DNA from: Halichoerus grypus
Taxonomy: Eukaryota; Chordata; Mammalia; Carnivora; Phocidae
Direction: 5' to 3'
Length of the DNA: 64,000 nt
Assembly (NCBI RefSeq): GCF_964656455.1
Contig: NC_135713.1
Span: 192,814,187-192,878,186 of the forward strand
Shown: positions 1 through 10,800 of the stretch, piece after piece
How positions within the stretch are numbered: position 1 is the first letter of the stretch
Layout of the letters: each line of letters begins with the position of its first letter
Program-made: the position numbers and the translations under genes
Notes under the pieces: model-generated
Databases searched by the model: none
What the model saw: only the letters and a program-made list of their open reading frames with translations
Told to the model about the DNA's origin: nothing

Positions 1-1980
1 GGCTCTACACCTCTTCAATAGAAAACACTGCATAACTACAAATATTACTAATAACTTGTACAAGCACACCATTTGCAAAGTACTTTTGTAGAATTATCTC
101 ATGTCTCACACGAGTTTTAAGACTCAGCATCCGTACAGGTGAGGAAGCTGAGGCATGGGAGGGTCAGGCCTTTGGCGTCCAAGGTCATGTTTGTTCTAAC
201 TTCGGGTGTGGTCCCTGAACCCTAGCCCTGGCCACTTGAAGCAGGGTTCCTGGGGAGGCAGCTGCCCAGCAAAGGTGGGAGGGCCCCTGTACCTGAAGGT
301 CTTTGGGAGGCTTGCTGTTCTTGGGTGGTGACTCGGTTTCCTCTTCAGGTCTCCTTGATTCAATCCAACTCATGAATTGAGCACCTGTTGTGCACTGGGC
401 CCCCTGGAAGGCATGAGGGGAACAAAGAGGGCTCACCGTCTGGTCTGGGAGTCAAGCCCACAAACACACGTACTACGAAGCCGAGCACAAGGCGCATGCT
501 GGTGGAGAGGGGGCCACAGGCTGCCAGCAGGGAGGCAGAAGGCATGAGCTTCTGAGCCTGGGCCTGCGGGGGGAGGAGGCTTCCACACCTCCGAGCGGCT
601 GCCGCCCGGCCTCCTAAACCTTCGCTGCGGGAGGAGCCTGGGGGAGAGGAAGAGCTCCGGACATGGAGAAGGCCAACTGGGTCCCATGTTCACGGTGGCG
701 CTATTTTGTCCTTCTGCCCTTGGGGCCCCTCTAGCAGCCCCAGGGATGAGCAGGCCCTCAAGGGGGTCAAACCCTTGAGCCTCACTTTGCCCAAACTGTA
801 AAGTTGGATGCGGCGGGGTTGGTACCTACCTCAAGGATCTGTAACAACTAAATGCACTAAGTTTTATGGCAATATGTTACAAACTATAGAGAGCCACACC
901 ACTAGTGAGCATTGTTTATGATTGTTGGTAACATCAGCAGGCTTTTGAAAGTGCGAACTGTATATAGCTGGAATGAGGAGAAGGCATTTGTTATGAATTG
1001 CTCACAACACTGGAGGTGGCAGGGAGGATAGAGCAGGGTGGTATGAATCCAGGAAGACTTCCTGAAGGAGTCACTTTCACAGCGAGTCTCTGAGAGACTC
1101 TGAGTATGAACCGGCAGTGAAGAGCCAGTGCTCTGAGCCAAAGCTAGAGTTAACCGAAGAAAAGCAGGGGGGTTTGGTGGAATGACAGGGGAGGAGTGAG
1201 GAGAGAAGAGCAGTAAGCCTGGGGAGGTTACTGGGAGCCTGGAGCATCTGGCTGCAAAGTTGGCTAAGCCAAGCCATGGGGAATAGGAAAATTCTTGAGC
1301 AAGAGTCTGGAGTTCTAGCAGACAGAGACAGGGAGGGAAGAGACCTGTCCAGGGCCTGAGTCTGAGATGAAAGGCCCTGCCCGCAGTCCCCCATGCACTG
1401 AGGCCAGGTCAGCCTCCATTCACTTGCTCCTTGTGCGTGGAGGAGTGATGTCTCTGAGCCATGCAGGTGTCACCTGTTCTTGGAGGCAACAGGCCATGAT
1501 GAATGTCGTTCATTCCCCCACGATTTGTACTCCGTGCCCCTACCCTCAGCCCAGCCCAGCCTGGCGGGCTTCATGGCATACAATCCATCACCCTCCACAA
1601 CAGCCTCTGAGAATGAGCTATTTGTCTTCCAATGCCAAGACCTACCCAGACCTATGGGCACTGGTAGAGACAGATGGTGAGGGTGGGGTGGAGGGACCGG
1701 GACAGATGGATGGGCGTCTGGCCGGGGTGGCTGGCACTGAGTTGGGGCCTTTGGGGGTCCTCTCACATGCCAGGAGCAGGGAGAGGGTGGATCCCTAGGG
1801 CCAAAGTTCCATCATGTGGCAGATCACAGACTTGGCAGCTCATAAAATCATGGCATTAATATGACAATACCAGAAAGTAATAGAATTATTGACTAATGAC
1901 ATCAGAGACAAATGAACTCATACTGTTGACAAGGACCCAGGGTCATTCGTTCCTATCCCTTGTCTTAAGGTCATGAATGT

Positions 1981-2190
1981 TAATAATAATAGCTAATACT
2001 TATTTAGTACCTATGTGTCGGACACCATTCTAAGTACTTGAATCTCATTCAATCATCATAACAATATTGTCAGGAAGTATTTTTATCCTCATTTTACAGA
2101 AGAGGAACCTAAGGCTCAGAGAGGTTAAGTAACTTTCCCAAGCACACACAGTTACTAAGCAGTAGCCCCAAGATTTGAATCAAATGGGCC
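1981..2190 (+). repeat. MIR
   Basis: Follows the MIR core order: AGCTAATACTTATTTAGTAC, CATTCTAAGTACTTG, CCTCATTTTACAGAAGAGGA, CAGAGAGGTTAAGTAACTT. Confidence 0.9.
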
Positions 2191-3225
2191 ACCACATATG
2201 TGGCTGCCCAGAGAGCCACAGTGCCCAAGGCCGGGTGTGGCCTGTCACCCCTGCAGTTCTCCACACCTATACAGGGTTTACACACAGCCCCCGATTTCCC
2301 TCAGGACCTACTATGCACCTGGCACTCTACTAGGTGCCAGGAATGCAAAAGCGGAGAGCTCGCAAACCCACAGGACAGGAGGCTCCCAGCCACTTGTCCT
2401 GATGAGTCACATACCGGCAAAGGTATCTTTCCAGTCTACCCAGCCAAAAAAGAGGCAGCTCAGCCACAAGGTGGCCAGGACAAGAGCAGGACTCTCTGCC
2501 TGCCCTCTGCCACCTTCTCCATGCTGGACGACCCAGGCAGAGCCCCTGCCCGTTCATCCCAACAGCTCCTTCCTCTGAATGGGCAAGCGTGTCTGTTTCA
2601 GAGGCTGCCCTTGGGCCACCTGGCTGCTCCCATTGTGGGCAGCCTTGGCTGAGTCCCTCTCTTGAGCTTAACCACACAAGTGCAGGGCTGCTGCGAAGTG
2701 CCCACCTACTCTCATTCATTCAGAAGCCTCTAATGAGACACCCAAAATACCTGGAGACAGGACCCAGATTCTGATTTCCTTCTGAAGTTACCTACTCCAG
2801 AAGGATCTGCTGAGCACTTTCGGACCCTGAGCCTGGCGAGAAACCAGCGCCCAATCGTGCACAAGCATTAAGTAGGCCACCTTCAAAGGGTTCTCATCGG
2901 GTTCATTAAAACAGGCTCCCCAGGTCCCTGACTCAGCAGGGGTTTTGTCAGAGGCAGGAGGGAGCTGTCCACCTCTTCCTCTCTCCTCTCTCCTCTTCCC
3001 TCCATTTGCACAGATTTGGGACTGTCTAACTGCAGTGCTCCCATGAGCATTGGAGTGTGCACGTGTGGGGTTAGAGGAAGATGCAGGACCAGTCTTACGC
3101 GTTACTTTAGCCCACTTGGTTCCACCCTCTTGCCTCCAGAAAAAAAAACGCTGAAGGGATCTAGCTGCCTCATGAATGAGGGGACAAGCCACCAAGTGAT
3201 AGGAATGTTAAAACCTCAGACATGC

Positions 3226-3610
3226 CAAGTACAAACTAGCCTCAGGGCCTTTGTATGTGCTGTTCCCCCTGCCTAGAACACTCTTCCCCCAGATGTGCAC
3301 ATGGCTCCCTGTCGCACTTCCTTTAGGTCTCTGCTTAAATGTTAGCACCAAATTAAAATAGCAGTCCTGGCAGTCTTTATCTCCTTACCCTGCTTGCTTT
3401 TTCTTCATAGCATTTCTCACTGCTTAATAGCTATGTCTGTCTGTCTTTCTGTCTGTCTGTTTGCTGCACCCCTTACCTCCCACCCCCAACTAAGGGAAGG
3501 GCACTTACTTTATTCATTACTGTATTCCCAGCCCCTAGAACAGGGAACTGTGTCCCCAGCTCCTAGAAAATTTCTTAGGCGGTCAGTAACAACTTGTTGA
3601 ATAAAGAGCA
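3226..3610 (+). repeat. LINE-2 3' end
   Basis: CTCAGGGCCTTTGTATGTGC, CCTGCCTAGAACACTCTTCC, ATTCCCAGCCCCTAGAACAG and TTGTTGAATAAA match the L2 3' consensus. A GTCT microsatellite (about 3433-3464) has grown inside. Confidence 0.85.
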
Positions 3611-4227
3611 AAGTCATTATTCCTCCCCATCTATGACTTAATTGGCCAGGAGGGGCGACCTGGAACAGTTTGGTGTGGGGAGAAGTTGACTCATAATAAA
3701 TAGTAGCTCCTGGGTGGTAAATCGGCCTGGCTATTTGCAAGGCTGGTTTACTCCCATCCAAACTGCTCCTCACCCCCAGAACTATGCTATCCAAGTGGGA
3801 AAATACCCCCAGGAGAGCAGGAGGGGTCAGCAATGGTTGGTTCTCCCTGCCTACACACCCTTCCCCTTTGGAGGCCCGGGCTCTGCGGGATCCCCAGGGA
3901 CCGCGTGTACCCAGCGCGGTGAGCTGAAATCCCTGCGTGGGCAGTGAAGGGCTGTGGCCCGCGGAGGTAGGCACTTTGCGGAAGGTGCCTTCGAGGCGGT
4001 CGGGCCAAGAGGTCTGGTGGGCAGGGCCCACTGCCAGGTACGGGGCCTGAGGCCCTGTCCTGCAGCCTCCTCCCTTCCCTCGACCTCTGCGTCCCCGCCC
4101 CTCTTCTTCCAGCCTCCTTTCCTCTTCCAACTCCCTGCCTCTTGCTCAGCCAGTTCCCTACAGCCACAAGGCCAAGCCCCCTACTCTAAGGCTGATGTCT
4201 CCGAGCCCGAGCTTTGCCGCCGCTCCT

Positions 4228-4290
4228 GATTGGCCCTGTGCCTCTGACCACGCCCCACCTGACCACGCCCCTCCGTCGGACCCCGCCCAC
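4228..4290 (+). promoter_or_regulatory. CCAAT box and three KLF/Sp-type boxes
   Basis: An inverted CCAAT box (GATTGG, 4228-4233) is followed by CCACGCCCC at 4248-4256, the same nonamer at 4263-4271, and CCCCGCCCA at about 4281-4289. The flanks (about 3890-4320) are GC-rich for an intron. This arrangement resembles a TATA-less promoter or enhancer; function is inferred only. Confidence 0.4.
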
Positions 4291-4589
4291 CCAGCTTCAG
4301 CCCGGCAGGCAGGCCGTGATGCTGATGGCTTCTATTCTTCATTCTTGAAGACTGTCCCTCCCTTTCTTCCCTTCTCGCACACAGACTTTCATTCCTTCCA
4401 GGATTTTCTGGGCTCTTAATGTAAAGGTCATGTCCATGGCAGTGTTAACCCGCTCTCTAGCCCCCCAAGCAGCCTTCTTTGAGCTGCGGGGGGGGCAGGA
4501 GGGAGAAGAGAGAGAGAGACTGCGGCAGCAGGGGCTAGAAACCAAACAGCAACCAAATGCTATGAGGGCCAGTGGCCCAGACTACGGAC

Positions 4590-4790
4590 TTCTATGGTGC
4601 AGTGGGAAGACCCCTGGACAGGTGTCAAAAGCCAGTGTTCAAACCCCACTCTGCCTCTTGGTGTTTGTGTGACTCTGCATAAACAATTTGACTGCTCCGG
4701 CCTCAGTTTCCTTACCTGTAAATCAGAGAGAATTAGCACTCACCACAGAAGGTGGTATGAGACCCATAGTAGGTGCTAAGGGATCCTAAT
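4590..4790 (-). repeat. MIR
   Basis: Reverse MIR: TTCAAACCCCACTCTGCCTC, then CCTCAGTTTCCTTACCTGTA. Confidence 0.85.
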
Positions 4791-5165
4791 CCATACCGTA
4801 CTAGGGGCAAATAATGTCTGTTCTGCCTACTTCCACCCCCATACCTCTCCACCAGCTGTGGGTGGGTCAGGGCTCTGGCCATTGGCTGGTACCTGGTCAT
4901 CGAGGTCAGAAGGGCCATCTGCTTAGTAGCTGGTTTCTGTCTTGGCTCTAGTCCTGTCCTGGCTGTGGCTGGTGCCCAGTCCTGCCCAGCACTCTGTTCT
5001 TGCCAAAGGGGTTCTGGGGAAGTGTCCAGGGTAGGAGAGAGAGGGAGAGGGAAGGGAGGGCGGAGGGCAGCTCCTACGCCGAGAGAGCATGATAGAGAAG
5101 TTCCAGGTGCTGCCATACGTGATGTTCCATTTAGTCTTCCCCGTGCCCAACTCAGGAGACACTGT

Positions 5166-5198
5166 GAATGAATGAATGAGTGAGTGAGTGAATGAATG
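5166..5198. repeat. (GAAT/GAGT)n microsatellite
   Basis: Eight tetranucleotide units, GAAT and GAGT mixed. Confidence 0.9.
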
Positions 5199-5345
5199 GA
5201 CAACCGTCTGACGAAGGTACAATGATATCGTTAAATCAGATGGTATGTGCAAAGTACCTGGCACATGCCCGGCAAACAGCCCTCAAAACTGTCTCTCCCT
5301 TCCCTGCTGCCTCCTTGGCTTTCTCCCCTCCCTTTGTTGGCACAA

Positions 5346-5545
5346 CATGTGACATAATAGAAAGAGCGTGTAGTTTAGAGTCAAAAACACCTGGCTATAC
5401 TTCTTGGTTCTTTCACTCGTTGATCCATGACTTTGAGCAAGTCACTTAATGTCCCTCTGCCTCCGTTTGCTCATCTGTAAAAAGGGACTAATGACATTGC
5501 AGGATGGATGAGGATCAACAAAATAGATGAGGATGAGCCTTGAAA
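5346..5545 (-). repeat. MIR
   Basis: Reverse MIR with GACTTTGAGCAAGTCACTTA and TTTGCTCATCTGTAAAAAGG. Confidence 0.8.
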
Positions 5546-6382
5546 AAGCCGAGCATGGTCCATAATATCATCCCTCCCTCCCTGTGGCCCCTTGCCTCTA
5601 GCTTCCGCCCACCTCTGGGTTCAGCACGAGGGGCATGACCCATGAGAGATTACAGTCACAGCCTGCTTTCCTCCCTGCCCCCCCCCCCGCCATGATGCCA
5701 TAATTCATGGAGGCTGTCCTGTGGCACAGCGCCAAGGCCCGGCCTGGCCCGCCAGCTCCCCATGTCCATGAAGCCCCAACCCAGACTTCTTTCTCTTTCA
5801 GTTAAACCCCTTGGTCTCAAGGCCTCTGCCCCTAAGCCCCGATTTGCAGGAACATCCTATGAATCGCTTTGATTAGAAAGAAAACCCAGCATTAGGTTCA
5901 AGTGCTGCTCGGCATCGCCTGGCATCCAGCGGGGGAAAGATGCCCATCTAACCCCGGGCTGTTTCCTGAGACACCGAGTACAGGCTAACGTGGGGAGGGG
6001 TTGGCAGGTGGGCCCCAGCCAGGGCTTGGCAACTGCTGATGCCCAGCCCTGAAGAGGCGGCCCCTGCATTGGTTCATGGCTCTTCCTGGCTTGTCTGTGC
6101 ATCCTTGTGCCCGTCCCAAGAATTACTCACCCCCTCCCATTGGGATGGGCATACTGGGTCTCAACAGGACAGGTGTGCCGGCCTTTTGTGGAAGAGGGGC
6201 ATCCTAAGGCAGAGAAAGAAGGGGCAGCATCAGGAGGGGTGCAGGGGCCATCCTCAGCCCAGCCTCCCCCACTGGAGACTAAAAGCCTCCCTCCCCTCCA
6301 GAAGCATTCCTGTGGCCTCCACTCCGCCCCAGCAGACACACATACATACACATATGCACACGCTCCACTCCAAAAAGCTCTT

Positions 6383-6576
6383 CGAGGGAAGCCTGGGTGG
6401 CTCAGTTGGTTAAGCGTCTGCCCTCAGCTCAGGTCATGATTCCAGGGTCCTGGGATCGAGTCCCACATCGGGCTCCTTGCTCAGAGAGGAGCCTGCTTCT
6501 CCCTCTGCCTGCCACTCCCCCTGTTTGTGCTCTCTCTCTCTCTCTCTGATAAATAAATAATCTCAAAAAAAAAAAA
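6383..6576 (+). mobile_element. Can-SINE
   Basis: tRNA-Lys-derived carnivore SINE: GCCTGGGTGGCTCAGTTGG head, CT-rich middle, AATAAATAAT and poly-A tail. Target-site duplication AAAAAGCTCTT at 6372-6382 and 6577-6587. Confidence 0.95.
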
Positions 6577-6817
6577 AAAAAGCTCTTTAATTAAGGGAAA
6601 ATATTTGGAAGGGGACTTCAACATCCTTTTTTGAGTCACAGACCTCTTTGAGAATCTAATGAAGCCACAATCCCTTTCCCAATTAGGATGCACATATACA
6701 CCAATTTTTTCACTTAACTTCAGAATCTCTATGAACCCTTAAAGCTTCCAGTAGACTGAGATTAAGAATTTCTGATCAGAACCAAACTCTTCATTTTATT
6801 ATAAAGACACAAAGGCT

Positions 6818-7010
6818 GGGACGCCTGGGTGGCTCAGTTGGGTAAGTGTCTGGCTCTTGGCCTGGGTTCAGGTCATGGTCTCAGTGTCCTGGGATTGAGC
6901 CCTTTGTCCGGCTCCACGCTCAACGTGGAGTCTGCTTGTCCCTCTCCCTCTGCTCCTCCCCCTGCTCGCTCTCTCTCTCTCTCTCATAAATAAATTAAAA
7001 TCTTAAAAAA
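6818..7010 (+). mobile_element. Can-SINE inside a MIR
   Basis: GGGACGCCTGGGTGGCTCAG head and TAAATTAAAATC tail. Duplicated target ATAAAGACACRAAGGCT at about 6801-6817 and 7011-7027. It interrupts an older MIR that resumes after 7011. Confidence 0.95.
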
Positions 7011-7120
7011 ATAAAGACACGAAGGCTTAGAGAGCAAATGACATGCCTGTGGTCACACAGGAAATTAGTAGCAGAGCCCAGTCTGAAGTGTGTGTCCCAG
7101 ACTATTGGTTCAGTGTCCTT
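7011..7120 (+). repeat. MIR fragment, split by Can-SINE
   Basis: GGCTTAGAGAGCAAATGACA and GGTCACACAGGAAATTAGTA continue the MIR begun before the SINE at 6818. Confidence 0.75.
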
Positions 7121-7744
7121 TCCCGTCCCCCTAGGTGGTGTCTCCCTCTTTTTTCTCCCTGTGGCTCCCTTGTTGGTCAGTCCTCTGCTAGGGCCCAGCA
7201 CAGTCCAAGCACAAACACTGCATGTTCAGTAAATGTGGTTATCAGGCCCGGGAAGAGCTCGGCCAACTTCATTTAACTGGTTCCTCACTGCAGGGCCAGA
7301 GAAGATGTGGTCTGGTTCCATCGATGTGTGCGGCGGGCTAGATCAAGGATTGGCTGGGTCTGTTCCAGGCTGCTCCAGACTGTGAAGTCTCAGAGGTCCA
7401 ATCTATACCAAATGAGGGGCCAAGAGAAGTGTCCTTGGGCTACAGAGCAGAGGACCTGAAGTATGTCCAGCATTTTCTCTAAATGCCAGTCAAGATCTCA
7501 GCTTTTAACACCCCCTTCAGGTGTCTCTGTTCCTCCTCTACTCTGGAACCCACGCTGGCTCCCTCATGCCATACCATCAAATTCAGATTCCTTTCCTTGT
7601 TGTCTCCTCTGCATAGGACGAGCTCATCTCTACACTGGGGTCATTGCTCCCATCTTGTTCCCAGCTGGTGTGTGAGTGTGGGGAGGTGGGTAGGATACCG
7701 GAGTAGGGAGCTCGCCCCACCTCACCAGCTGTCTCTGCCCCCAG

Positions 7745-7864
7745 GGCTGCAGTGCAATGCATCCATGGACCTCATTGGTACCTGCTGGCCCCAGAGCCCT
7801 GCGGGGCAGTTGGTGGTTCGACCCTGCCCCGCCTATTTTTACGGTGTCCGCTACAATACCACAA
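7745..7864 (+). CDS. CRHR1: CRHR1 exon 3 (ectodomain)
   Basis: Begins [15 protein letters not shown] and ends in YNTT. It carries three of the conserved ectodomain cysteines and N-glycosylation sequons NAS and NTT. The acceptor is a pyrimidine tract plus CCAG at 7741-7744; the donor is A|GTAAGT. At 120 nt it is in-frame skippable, matching the known exon-3-less splice form of the human receptor. Confidence 0.97.
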
Positions 7865-10800
7865 GTAAGTGAGCCTGTGGAGGGCGGACCCTCTGCTGGG
7901 AGGTGGGACAGGATGGGGAGAGCTTGGGACTTGTTGGAGGTGGGAGGAATAATAGTGACAACGACAAGACTATAGTACCTCTCGTGGATACAACCACCAT
8001 TTACCAAAGGCCAGCTCTGTGCTCTTTACCGCTGATTCCCACAATACCCCTGGGTGATGCCATATGTAACTATGTAGTTCTCATTATATACTGAGGCCTC
8101 CGAGGCTCAGAGAGGTTAGGGAATTTACCCAAGGTCACCAGCTGGTAAGAGGTGAAGCTGGAATTTGCCTGCAGCTCTGTCTGACACTTTCTTCTGCAGG
8201 TGACAAACTGGGTTAGTCGGGATAAGCCTACCACAACCCTCTGAGGTAGGGCAGGAATCATCAGAATAGCCCCCACTTGGAGCTCAGAAAGGTTAGGAGG
8301 TCTGTCCAGGGCCCTGCAGCCCTGAGGTGGGGGACCCCGTTTTAGATCCACAGGCAGGGGGCTGAGCCTTGCATGCAGGCTCGCAGGACTGGTGAGGACT
8401 GCCCAGGGTCTGTTGGATACTTGATCCCCACGTAAACACCTCCATACCCTGAGGCCCTGAGCCTCCTGAGCCTCCACCTCCAGGCTTTGCAGCTCCTTGT
8501 TACACCACCTGTCACCCCCAGGATTAATTTGCTCTGCCCCGTCAATGACTCACAGCCCCTGCTTATGAAGAGAGAAACAGCTGCAGGCCAGGGGCCCTGT
8601 CCTACAGAGGGAGGGGTGGGGGTCCCTAGATGGGTTCTTGGGGTCTGATGAGCCTGGGCTCCGAGGCCCAAGGGGGTGCCGAGGGTGACCAGCCCCCAGG
8701 TGGTTCACGCGGAGACTTGCCGAGTGACCTTAATGCATTTCCCCCCTCGTATGGCCCTTTGGCCCCTGGTCTGACGATGAGAAGGCTGGAGGGCATGGCT
8801 TCAGCTCAGAACTCCCACGTTCCTCCTCCTGCTCCCTCTCCTTTACCAGCTACATTAAGGGTGTTGGGGCGGGGGGTGGCTGCAACCCAGGAGGGGTGGG
8901 AGGGCCCCAGGGAGGCTGGAACAGCCAGACCACACAGCTTCATGTGTCTGCAACCACTTCTTGGACCCCAACAGGCGGGTGTGGGGAGGAAGTGCAGGTA
9001 GGGGGAAGGGCAGAAGGACCTAAGAAGAGAGCTTGGTGTGCGCCACCTGCCAGCCTCCAATTTAGTAGGGCCCATTTTACAGTGAGGAAATGGAGGCAGA
9101 GGCTGACAGCTGCCCAGGGTCACAAGGTGTGGAGGCAGGGCCACGGCCTCACTCACAGTGCTTCTGGAGCTCCCAGGGGCTGGTGCCTGGCGGGGGGCAG
9201 CGAGGCTCCTCCCAGAAGGAGGCCCTTCTGTCTCCGCAGCACCGGGTCTTGCCACTTTCACCTCCAAAGTGATGTTCACGGCCGAGCTGACTTCCCCTCC
9301 ATCCTCAGAGCCACTGCCCTGGTCCAAGGCACCGGCTCTCTGACCCTGGTTTCCCATCCAACCCTTCTGTGGCTCCTGATTGCCTCCATGGTCAAGTCCA
9401 CACTCCTGAGTGGGGCCGGCCAGGCTCTCTATGGCTCCAGCCCTGCCTCTCCGCGTGAGCTCACTCCACTCTTGTCTCCCAGGGTGACTTGACATGACCC
9501 TAAGAAAGACTTTAGTGTCTGGGCATGAGCTGCTGATTAGCCCACCCTGCCTTAAGTGGAAGCTGAGACTCCAGGATTCTAGCCCCAGCTCTACCTGGAA
9601 CTGGCTAAGGAACCCTCTGCACTGCCTTCTCCAGGCCTCAGTTTCTCCACCTGCAGGATGGGTGGGAGGTTTGGGTGAGGTGCTCTCTCTGCTCCCAGGA
9701 GAGGGGCTGGGGGTGATGGTCCTTGGACGTGGAGCCAGGGCTGGAAGACTCTCCCTTCACAAGTGCCCCCAGTGCCAGAAAGTGAGGGACACACCAGTGT
9801 GTAATCAGTACTGCCTGGGAACCCAGAATTGTACCTAATCACTAGGCACTAATTAATTCATTTACTGATGAGACACTGCCAGGACTTCCAGGCCTTCTCC
9901 TTAATGCCCTCCCTCCTGCTGCATCTGATCTTCAAAGGGATGGGGAGCTTTTCCAAAAATATCCATTTTCCCGAGACTCTCTGGGAGGACTGCTCAGCTC
10001 AGCAATTAAAGACAAGGAGGTCGCATCCTCCCTGGCAACGACTTGCGGCTAGGGGAGCTGTTTCTCTTTCCAGATCACCTCCTCCCTTCCCAACAAAAAC
10101 TGCTCCCTCTGGATGACCTGGCCCAGGAGGGGCTCCATGCTCCCGCCCCACGTGTGGGGTGTGAAAGGGGAGCTTGAACCAAGGGGCATCTCTTGCAGCC
10201 CCTACCAGTACCCACTTTGACAGGGATACATAACATGTCCTGAATCTTATAGAAGGTTATACAAGTAACAGTTCAGAGACAATAATAATGAAAATAATAG
10301 TGCACGCCACGCGCCAGGTAGAGCTCCAAGCGCTCTGCATGTGCGAACTAAGAATGCCCACCCAGCCACTGAGGCAGGAGTCGTTGCGAAGCTTATTCTT
10401 ATGCAGCACATAAGGAAGCTGAGAGGTTGTGTGACTTGCCCACGGTCACTCAGTTAAGAAGGAGTGGCATCAGGATTTGAACCTGGGCCACCTGGGTTGA
10501 GAGCCATGCTCTTCACCCTACTTCATGCTCCCTCTCCTAAAGCAAAACCACCCCCTTATTCCAGCCCCCCTCCCCATGCGTCTTCCAACTAGATCTCTGC
10601 CCAGAGTCCCTTTCTTTGCAGACATTCCAGAGTGGCCTCTGGTCCCAGGCACGTCCCCTCCACGGCAGACACACTGGATTCCCCTGGCTCCTTGCTTCCT
10701 CCCAGACCTTCCTGAAATCCCAGTCACTGAGCCCTCAGCCCTCTGGTAGCTTATCCCTCATTTAGCAATTAGGAGAGAATCAGCAGCTCCTTCGCCAATT

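Larger units (their letters stand above)
1..7744 (+). other. CRHR1 intron 2 (partial)
   Basis: No coding exon is seen: the expected exon 2 peptide, with the first ectodomain cysteine, is not found in any + frame. The stretch holds MIR, L2 and two Can-SINE copies, short GTCT and GAAT/GAGT repeats, a run of C at about 5681-5691, and a CCAAT/GC-box cluster at 4228-4290. Open frames here lack coding signatures. Confidence 0.75.

Noticed and set aside
3510..4167. 206- and 126-codon - strand frames
   Set aside because: Composition-driven, overlap an L2 tail and a GC-rich patch, and encode low-complexity Arg/Gly/Glu sequence.
6383..6470. tRNA gene
   Set aside because: The A- and B-box-like sequence belongs to the tRNA-derived head of a Can-SINE, with poly-A tail and target duplications.
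8806..9495. 229-codon - strand frame and 198-codon + frame
   Set aside because: Intronic, overlap a MIR, with no recognisable protein on either strand.
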